From: Marivita sp. XM-24bin2 | GTDB taxonomy: Bacteria > Pseudomonadota > Alphaproteobacteria > Rhodobacterales > Rhodobacteraceae | DNA length: 37,791 bases | Assembly: GCA_003149565.1 (NCBI GenBank) | Contig: QCWH01000039.1 | Span: forward strand, 1 to 37,791 | Direction: 5' to 3' | Shown: positions 32,409 through 37,791 of the stretch, piece after piece | Layout of the letters: each line of letters starts with the position of its first letter | Position numbering within the stretch: position 1 is the stretch's first letter | Position numbers and translations under genes: made by a program | Notes under the pieces: generated by a model | What the model saw: the letters and a program-made list of their open reading frames with translations, nothing else | What the model was told of the DNA's origin: nothing | The model's database searches: none

Positions 32409-33314
32409 TCAAGTGTTTTTGAGTTCCTCCAAAATCCAATTGCGCAGCGCCATAATATTCGGCCGGCGGGAATGGGCCTCTGGATAGACAAGGTAAAAGG
32501 TTGAACCGAGCGGAATAGCCAGATCAAACAGCTCGACCACGCGGCCGGCCAAAACGTCTTTTGCGGATAGAAAACGCCATCCCAAAACAACGCCGGCCCC
32601 ATCAATGGCAGCTTGGAGGCCATGATCCGGCAAGCTGAAATGCATACCCCGCGACGCATCGACATCCAGCGTACCGCTTGCCTGTAACCAGGTCTCCCAC
32701 GTCGGAGCATTGGGATCGAAATCCATGGAATGATTATGAAGCAAGACATGGTTTTTGAGGTCCGAAGGCGTTCTTATCCCGTTTGGGCCTTCAAGCAGTC
32801 TTGGGCTGCACATTGGTATTACGGACTCGTCGAACAGTTTGACCGCCTCTAGACCCAGCCATTGCCCGTGACCAAGCCTGATGGCTGCATCAAAATCGTC
32901 GCGTTGAAAGTCCACAAGCGCCAGGCTCGTCGAAATGCGCAGATCAATTTCCGGATACTGAGAGTAGAAGTTCTGCAATCTCGGGATCAGCCACATCGCG
33001 GCAAATGTCGGCGCGACGGTCAACGCCAATGAGCCGCCCCTGTCGGCCTCCATCACGTTTTCCATTGCGCGATCGAGACCCATGAAAACGGAGTGAAGGT
33101 CCTTTGCCAGGAGCTGCCCCGTTTCGACAAGAACCAACCCGCGTGTACGCCTGCGGAACAGCGGCGCTCCAAGATAGTCTTCCAGCTTTTTGATTTGGTG
33201 ACTGATCGCGGCGGGCGTCACCGAAAGCTCTTCTGCCGCGGCAACAAAGCTTAGATGTCGCGCCGCAGACTCGAATGCGCGCAATGCGTTCAGAGGGTGG
33301 TTCTTACGGCTCAT
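32409..33314 (-). CDS. LysR-family regulator, GcvA type
   Basis: A 301-aa regulator starting MSRKNHPLNALRAFESAARH, characteristic of GcvA-like LysR proteins, with the recognition helix in VTPAAISHQIKKLE and a substrate-binding domain from about residue 93. Divergent from the PPOX-hydrolase-PhzF set, which it probably controls through the 140-bp intergenic region. Ligand unknown. Confidence 0.92.
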   Translation of the reverse strand: MSRKNHPLNALRAFESAARHLSFVAAAEELSVTPAAISHQIKKLEDYLGAPLFRRRTRGLVLVETGQLLAKDLHSVFMGLDRAMENVMEADRGGSLALTVAPTFAAMWLIPRLQNFYSQYPEIDLRISTSLALVDFQRDDFDAAIRLGHGQWLGLEAVKLFDESVIPMCSPRLLEGPNGIRTPSDLKNHVLLHNHSMDFDPNAPTWETWLQASGTLDVDASRGMHFSLPDHGLQAAIDGAGVVLGWRFLSAKDVLAGRVVELFDLAIPLGSTFYLVYPEAHSRRPNIMALRNWILEELKNT

Positions 33315-33454
33315 ACAATGACCAAGTTTTTCTAAGCCTGCGCTAGATAACGTCGTTTGTCAAATTGGGTGAAACCACACCAAATAAACGTCATCAAGGG
33401 GCCCGCTTGGAGCCTGAACTCAGAATAACTAATGCACCTCGAAAGGATAGCGCA
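33315..33454. promoter_or_regulatory. Divergent LysR / PPOX-gene control region
   Basis: A 140-bp gap. An imperfect inverted repeat TTGGGTG...CACACCAA (about 33365-33383) could be a LysR site. SD AAAGGA for the PPOX gene is at 33443-33448. The frame of the PPOX gene stays open back to a TTG at 33365 but that would translate through the putative operator. Confidence 0.4.
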
Positions 33455-34096
33455 GTGGCACGAGCTTTTGCGAACATTGCCTTCACGCCCGCCGTACGCG
33501 CCGAGCAAGCCCGAATGGGTTCTGCTGCCGGGTATGCCAAATTTCTCGAAGGCGACGCGACCTTTGGAGATGAGCTGGGGCCGGAAGAAGCCAGCTTCAT
33601 CATGGCGCGCGACGGGTTTTACCAAGCCACTGTTTCCCAAACCGGTTGGCCCTATGTGCAGTTTCGCGGAGGCCCGCGCGGCTTTCTGAAGGTGCTGACG
33701 TCGCGAACCGTTGCATATGCCGACTTTCGCGGAAACCGCCAATACATCAGCACCGGCAATCTCTCCGGAAATGACCGCGTATCAATGATCTTGATGGATT
33801 ACCCGAACCGAAGCCGTCTGAAGCTCTGGGGCCGCGCGCATCTGATCGAAGGCCACGAAAACCCAGAGGTGATGGACCAGTTGCATGACCGAAGTTACCC
33901 CGCCCGCCCGGAACGCGCAGTACTGATAAAACTCGAAGCGTTCGACTGGAATTGCCCAAGCCATATCACGCGCCGATTCACCGCTGAAGAGGCACATGAA
34001 GAGATCGCGGTGCTTCGCCGTGAAAACGAGGCCTTAAGGGCCAAAATCAACGCCCATCGCACGTCAAAAAGCACCGGGCCCACCCATCAAACTTGA
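33455..34096 (+). CDS. Pyridoxamine 5'-phosphate oxidase-like flavoprotein
   Basis: A 213-aa FMN split-barrel protein: [29 protein letters not shown] forms the first strands, and [23 protein letters not shown] the FMN-binding strand pair. The C-terminus ends in a short charged helix ([20 protein letters not shown]) that could form a coiled coil. PPOX-like proteins reduce or bind flavins, F420 or heme. Start is GTG at 33455 with AAAGGA 7 nt upstream. The exported hydrolase starts 13 nt downstream. Confidence 0.88.
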   Translation: MARAFANIAFTPAVRAEQARMGSAAGYAKFLEGDATFGDELGPEEASFIMARDGFYQATVSQTGWPYVQFRGGPRGFLKVLTSRTVAYADFRGNRQYISTGNLSGNDRVSMILMDYPNRSRLKLWGRAHLIEGHENPEVMDQLHDRSYPARPERAVLIKLEAFDWNCPSHITRRFTAEEAHEEIAVLRRENEALRAKINAHRTSKSTGPTHQT

Positions 34097-34109
34097 AAGG
34101 ACCATTTCA

Positions 34110-35072
34110 ATGAAAAACGAAATTCTCAGCTCATCTTTTGCAGCGCTTCTTGCCGGAACGACGCTGCTGCCTGTGACACTGCCAAATTCCGCAATTGCGG
34201 CGCAGAGCCCGTTTGCAGTCAACATGAAGACGATGGAGATTGACGGAGTGAACATCGCCTATCGCGAGGCGGGCGATCCATCAAACCCAACCGTACTGCT
34301 GCTTCATGGGTTTCCGACCTCATCGCACATGTTTCGGGACCTGATCCCGGTCCTGGCCGAAGACTATCACGTCATCGCTCCCGACTACCCGGGTTTCGGG
34401 GCCTCCGACATGCCCGACGCGACGACATACGAATACAGTTTCGCAAATGCGGCCGAGACGATGACACATCTCATTGATGCAAAAAGCGTTGACACCTATG
34501 CCGTCTACTTGATGGATTACGGTGCCCCTATCGGCTATCGCATGTTCGCCAAGCACCCTGAGCGCGTCACTGGGTTCATCATCCAAAACGGCAATGCGTA
34601 TGATGAAGGCCTGAGGGAGTTCTGGGATCCGATCAAAGCGTATTGGGCCGATCCCAGCGCCGAAAACGGCGACGCCTTGCGCGCTTTTCTGACAATGGAC
34701 GCTACAAAATGGCAGTTCACGCACGGGGTTGGCGATGTCTCAAAAGTAAGCCCGGACAATTTCTGGCACGTACAATACCTGCTTGATCGCCCGGGAAACC
34801 AGGAGGTGCAGTTGGAGATGTTCCTCGACTACGGTACCAATGTCACGGAATACCCCAAATGGCAGGCCCTGTTCCGGGCGCATCAGCCCCCTGCCCTGAT
34901 CGTTTGGGGGCAAAACGACTACATCTTCCCGGCAGAGGGCGCACACCCTTATAAGAATGACCTGAACGACGTCGAGTTTCACCTTCTGAACACCGGGCAT
35001 TTTGCGCTCGAAGAATATGGCGAGGTGATCGCGGCCGAGATGCAGGACTTTCTCGAGCGCATCAATGACTGA
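34110..35072 (+). CDS. Exported alpha/beta hydrolase with Asp nucleophile
   Basis: A 320-aa hydrolase with a Sec signal peptide (cleavage after AIA, about residue 30). The oxyanion motif is HGFP (66-69) and the nucleophile elbow reads [10 protein letters not shown], so the nucleophile is Asp136, as in haloalkane/haloacetate dehalogenases and epoxide hydrolases rather than esterases. Acid is likely Asp in WGQNDYIFP and the base His in NTGHFALEE. Periplasmic location of such an enzyme is notable. SD AAAGGA precedes the ATG. Confidence 0.9.
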   Translation: MKNEILSSSFAALLAGTTLLPVTLPNSAIAAQSPFAVNMKTMEIDGVNIAYREAGDPSNPTVLLLHGFPTSSHMFRDLIPVLAEDYHVIAPDYPGFGASDMPDATTYEYSFANAAETMTHLIDAKSVDTYAVYLMDYGAPIGYRMFAKHPERVTGFIIQNGNAYDEGLREFWDPIKAYWADPSAENGDALRAFLTMDATKWQFTHGVGDVSKVSPDNFWHVQYLLDRPGNQEVQLEMFLDYGTNVTEYPKWQALFRAHQPPALIVWGQNDYIFPAEGAHPYKNDLNDVEFHLLNTGHFALEEYGEVIAAEMQDFLERIND

Positions 35073-35199
35073 CCGCTGACCACCCTGGCGGCTCGGGCCG
35101 CCGGGGCACAGCGCATTTTACAAATTGCAACCTAGTCGACAGGACCGATCTGTCGCGCCGGGTCCACAGAGGCCAGCTGACATACAAGGACGAATTTCG
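35073..35199 (+). other. Spacer before the PhzF-like gene
   Basis: A 127-nt gap. The PhzF-like frame is open back to 35125 but ATG 35200 with AAGGA at 35185-35189 is preferred. No clear terminator or operator. Confidence 0.3.
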
Positions 35200-36042
35200 A
35201 TGGAATATGACACCGCAGTAAAAGTACAACGCCTCAGCGCGTTTTCCGACGGCACGCGCGGAGGCAATCCTGCTGGCGTCGTGGTTGGCGCCAGCCTTCC
35301 TTCCGAAGCAGACATGCAACGGATCGCAGCCGAGGTCGGATATTCCGAAACCGTCTTTGCGGCGCCGCACAATCCCGGCTGGCGCGTGCGGTACTTTTCG
35401 CCAAAACAAGAAGTGGCCTTCTGTGGTCATGCCACAATCGCCTTGGGCAGTGTGCTGGCTAAAGTAGAAGGGACTGGCGTTTTCCCTCTCTATATCAATT
35501 CAGGCCAGATCAGTGTCGCAGCCAATTCTGATGGCACCGCAACCCTGACGTCTCCATCCACGCACAGCACCAGAGCGGACCCAGCTTTGGTCGACGCGGC
35601 GCTCGACCTTTTCAACCTCGCACTCCCCGACCTTGACCCTGCACTTCCGCCAGCGCTGGCGAATGCCGGAAACAACCATTTGATCCTGGCCCTCCGGGAC
35701 AGAGCAAGGCTTGCGAAAATGAACTACGCATTGGAAGTCGGCGCGCGGCTCATGAGGGAACACGAGCTTACCACGATCAACCTCTTATGGGCCGAAACGC
35801 CTCAGCGATTTCACAGCCGCAATGCCTTTGCGATCGGCGGCGTACTCGAAGACCCTGCAACCGGAGCCGCTGCCGCCGCTCTGAGTGGATATCTGCGTGA
35901 CATTAAGTGGCCGCATGACGGACGGATCGATATCACTCAAGGAGAAGACATGGGCGCAAGGTCATTGCTGCGTGCAGAATTCGAGCAGGACTCCAACGCA
36001 GGTATCCGTGTCTCCGGGTCAACCCGGAGCATGGCCGACTGA
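35200..36042 (+). CDS. PhzF-family isomerase/epimerase
   Basis: A 280-aa two-domain protein of the diaminopimelate-epimerase fold. Hallmarks: FSDGTRGGNPAGVV at the N-terminus, SETVFA with the catalytic Glu, RYFSPKQEVAFCGHATIA, and the second-half DPATGAAAAAL. PhzF relatives isomerise trans-2,3-dihydro-3-hydroxyanthranilate or unknown small molecules; no phenazine genes are nearby, so another substrate is likely. Third gene of the set divergent from the GcvA-type regulator. Confidence 0.9.
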   Translation: MEYDTAVKVQRLSAFSDGTRGGNPAGVVVGASLPSEADMQRIAAEVGYSETVFAAPHNPGWRVRYFSPKQEVAFCGHATIALGSVLAKVEGTGVFPLYINSGQISVAANSDGTATLTSPSTHSTRADPALVDAALDLFNLALPDLDPALPPALANAGNNHLILALRDRARLAKMNYALEVGARLMREHELTTINLLWAETPQRFHSRNAFAIGGVLEDPATGAAAAALSGYLRDIKWPHDGRIDITQGEDMGARSLLRAEFEQDSNAGIRVSGSTRSMAD

Positions 36043-36149
36043 TACAGATAGAAACATCAAGCGCTGCGCCCCCACCGTGGGCGGCCCGTGGCGCAAAAAA
36101 TTCCGGAGTGCTTTGAAAGGAAGCAGAGTAACGTTTTCGCGGGGACAGG

Positions 36150-36177
36150 TGGCGGAGGCTCAGGGATTCGAACCCTG
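36150..36177 (-). other. 3' end of a tRNA-Ser gene (attachment site fragment)
   Basis: On the - strand this reads CAGGG-TTCGAAT-CCCTG (T arm, 36177-36161), AGCCTCC (acceptor 3' strand, 36160-36154), discriminator G and CCA (36152-36150). Discriminator G, the CCA and a possible long variable arm (GGTG...CACC at about 36192-36178) point to tRNA-Ser. No D arm or 5' acceptor strand follows on the integrase side, so only the duplicated 3' portion is present: this is the distal attachment site of an element, with the intact tRNA expected beyond the right edge. Confidence 0.82.
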
Positions 36178-36254
36178 GGTGTGTCAAGCACCTTTTTTCA
36201 TTGATTATTAGACACATAAAAGGCCAAACGTGTGTGGTTTTTCTGGAGAGAGCC

Positions 36255-37484
36255 TTGCCCAAATATCTGCAAAAGCGCCGTCGTGTCTGGTATGCTGTCC
36301 TTGAGATACCCCGCTCACTGAGACCCCATTTCAGGCGCAAGACACGTCTGGTCAAATCCCTACAAACAGAAAGCCTGACAGATGCTGAGCGGCTTGTTCT
36401 TGGCGTCGTGGCAACATGGAAAGCCATCTTTGAAGCAAAGCGAAACGGTATCGCCTCAGAGGACGCCATCCAAGCATTGCAGGCACAAGCTGAGGAACTT
36501 CGCCTTCAGGGTTGGAGCGCATACGACATTGAACACCACCAAAGGGAAATCGGTGAACTCTTCAAAGACGACGATCTCCGAAACGCTGCTGCAGTAGTAC
36601 ATGGCGAAGTAATCCAACTGGACCAGCACATTGACGATTATATTGCTATGGCTGAAGGCACACAGAAAACAAAGGACATGAAAACTGCAGACTTGAGAAG
36701 GTTTGCCAAGAAATTCATCTATGCTGACGATGCAACCCGCCTGCAGATCATGGACTGGGTAGAGGCTGATCTTATGGGCGAAGAAAAGTTATCTGCAGCC
36801 ACCTGCCGCCGGATCATTTCAGCATGTCGCGGGTACTGGTCTTACTTGGAACGTCACCACAAACTGAACATCCCCCAGCCCTTCGATAAGGTCGTGCCCA
36901 GCGCGCCACGCAAGAAGACCAAACAAGACATCCAGAAGCGCAGAAAGCACTTTACTCAGCGTGACTACCAAAAACTCCTAGATGGCTCTCAGCGACGCGC
37001 TGAGGCGCTCTCAGCACTCATTCAGATAGGTGCCTACACAGGCGCACGGATTGAAGAGCTTTGCTCCTTGAAGCTAGAGAACGTCACAGAAGACCGCTTC
37101 AAGATCGAGGACGCCAAGACTTCTGCAGGTATCAGGGAGATTCCCATTCACAGACACATCAAGAAGCTGGTCGCGCAACTCAAGAAAGACAGCGAAGACG
37201 GGTATCTGCTATCCGGCCTGACCTTCAACAAATACGGTGACCGCTCCAACGCGATTGGCAAACAGTTTGGCAGGTTGAAGACGGAACTTGGCTATGGTCC
37301 CGACTACGTGTTCCACTCACTCCGAAAGGGCGTAGCCACACAACTTGAGACCGCAGGAGTCGCCGAAAACGTAACAGCAAGACTTCTGGGCCATGATTTC
37401 CAAACTATGTCTTACGGCCTGTATTCGGGTGGTGTGAACTTCGACGTATTGGCCAAGGCGCTGGGCAGAATTAGCTGGACATAA
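36255..37484 (+). CDS. int: Tyrosine-family site-specific integrase
   Basis: A 409-aa phage-type integrase. N-terminal DNA-binding part (about 1-110), SAM-like core-binding domain (about 120-220), catalytic domain with GARIEEL (first Arg), a Lys-containing beta hairpin, HSLRKG (His-x-x-Arg), LLGHD (His) and YGLYSGG (Tyr nucleophile near the C-terminus): all residues for recombination are present. A TTG start at 36255 giving PKYLQKRRRVWYAV is preferred because GGAGAG lies upstream and relatives start this way; the frame is open to 36201, inside the att region. Located next to the tRNA-Ser fragment that is its likely target. Confidence 0.92.
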   Translation: MPKYLQKRRRVWYAVLEIPRSLRPHFRRKTRLVKSLQTESLTDAERLVLGVVATWKAIFEAKRNGIASEDAIQALQAQAEELRLQGWSAYDIEHHQREIGELFKDDDLRNAAAVVHGEVIQLDQHIDDYIAMAEGTQKTKDMKTADLRRFAKKFIYADDATRLQIMDWVEADLMGEEKLSAATCRRIISACRGYWSYLERHHKLNIPQPFDKVVPSAPRKKTKQDIQKRRKHFTQRDYQKLLDGSQRRAEALSALIQIGAYTGARIEELCSLKLENVTEDRFKIEDAKTSAGIREIPIHRHIKKLVAQLKKDSEDGYLLSGLTFNKYGDRSNAIGKQFGRLKTELGYGPDYVFHSLRKGVATQLETAGVAENVTARLLGHDFQTMSYGLYSGGVNFDVLAKALGRISWT

Positions 37485-37588
37485 TTTAACTCTTCCTAGT
37501 AATGACTAATGCAGTAAGCACAGTAGTAGGAAGGAAACTGTAAGAACCAATCTATAATTAATAATAATTCTTGGAAAGCCTATAACCT
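37485..37588. other. AT-rich spacer after the integrase
   Basis: 104 bases of AT-rich DNA containing tracts such as ctataattaataataattc. No gene, tRNA or clear hairpin. It separates the integrase from a convergent partial gene and may hold termination signals for both. Confidence 0.4.
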
Positions 37589-37791
37589 TTAAGGTCCCAT
37601 CCAGTAAGTGTTGTTATAATTCTTTGATCTGTACTTCATAAATCTTAGTAATCTCTCTTCATACTGAGGTGTCTTGTCCTTAATTGATAACACTTCACTA
37701 TAAGTATCCAGATACCTGTCCCTATCATACTTAGACATTCTTAAAACATCATTATAACCCAGAGTCGATTGTTCCGATGATAAGTGAAGGA
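37589..37791 (-). CDS. C-terminal part of an unrecognised island gene
   Basis: On the - strand an open frame runs from the window edge to a TAA at 37591-37589, 66 codons without a stop. Sequence pieces: SEQSTLGYNDVLRMSKYDRD, RYLDTYSEVLSIKDKTPQYE and a C-terminus ending NNTYWMGP. It is hydrophilic and rich in Tyr, Asp, Arg and Lys, coherent enough to look like real protein in AT-rich DNA where chance frames are short. The start is outside the window, though an internal ATG (MSKYDRD, 49 codons) could be the start. I recognise no family; a phage or plasmid protein is likely from context. Confidence 0.5.
   Translation of the reverse strand, partial: LHLSSEQSTLGYNDVLRMSKYDRDRYLDTYSEVLSIKDKTPQYEERLLRFMKYRSKNYNNTYWMGP

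Larger units (their letters stand above)
36150..37791. mobile_element. End of a tRNA-Ser-integrated genomic island or prophage (partial)
   Basis: Begins at the tRNA-Ser 3' fragment, immediately followed by a tyrosine integrase and then AT-rich DNA with codon use unlike the rest of the window. The orientation of the tRNA fragment (CCA toward the chromosome genes) means the element lies to the right and continues past the window. No excisionase, replication or structural genes are visible in this short part. Confidence 0.75.

Noticed and set aside
36178-36250. A complete tRNA-Ser gene on the - strand
   Set aside because: Upstream of the T arm there is only a possible variable arm and then AT-rich DNA; no anticodon stem pairing, D arm or 5' acceptor strand can be drawn.

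Overview
The window looks like chromosomal DNA of a high-GC alphaproteobacterium, most likely Rhodobacteraceae (Roseobacter group). This rests on gene content (TctABC transport, DUF4212/sodium-solute symporter pair, Tat-exported isoquinoline-oxidoreductase-type enzyme, UbiG-like methyltransferase), dense ATGA/TGATG gene overlaps and GC-rich codon use. It is an inference; no rRNA or intact marker gene is present. The last 1.6 kb is different: visibly AT-rich DNA starting at a tRNA-Ser 3'-end fragment next to a tyrosine integrase, so the right edge is one end of an integrated element that continues past the window.

Region 1 (10-6744, + strand): adenylate kinase, a DUF4212 small subunit with a sodium:solute symporter (acetate/organic acid uptake type), a strong intrinsic terminator, then a cNMP/CBS/DUF294 protein, a small membrane protein and a membrane-anchored DEDDh exonuclease with a PAS-like region. 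This is a transporter plus a putative signalling set.

Region 2 (6737-19901) is the most interesting part. A TctC-TctB-TctA importer (- strand) is divergent from a LysR regulator that is translationally coupled to a TauE/SafE-type exporter and followed by a glutathione transferase (+ strand). Convergent to these is an eight-gene operon on the - strand: a complete second succinate-dehydrogenase/fumarate-reductase-like complex (B, D-like, C-like, A), a two-subunit class I fumarase-like hydratase, a cytoplasmic sulfite-oxidase-fold molybdoenzyme and a ThDP-dependent decarboxylase/synthase. Nearly every junction overlaps by 4 nt or is spaced by 1 nt. The two exceptions hold large RNA-structure-forming inverted repeats. 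I read this as an uptake and oxidation pathway for an unusual dicarboxylate, possibly a sulfonated one such as sulfosuccinate; the substrate is a hypothesis.

Region 3 (20057-27316, - strand): a two-gene Tat-exported molybdenum hydroxylase (IorAB type), a DEAD-box RNA helicase with a structured leader, and a four-gene run of a renalase-like FAD oxidoreductase, an isoprenylcysteine/methanethiol methyltransferase-like membrane protein, a UbiG-like methyltransferase and a DUF4149 membrane protein.

Region 4 (27451-31784): an XRE-cupin regulator divergent from a tightly coupled five-gene catabolic operon (LLM flavin monooxygenase, glutathione transferase, flavin reductase, HGGYW alpha/beta hydrolase, NTF2-like protein), with a perfect palindrome between them. 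Region 5 (31847-36042): a VOC protein, a GcvA-type LysR regulator, and a divergent PPOX-type flavoprotein, exported Asp-nucleophile alpha/beta hydrolase and PhzF-family protein. Region 6 (36150-37791): tRNA-Ser attachment fragment, integrase, AT-rich spacer and the C-terminal end of an unrecognised minus-strand gene.
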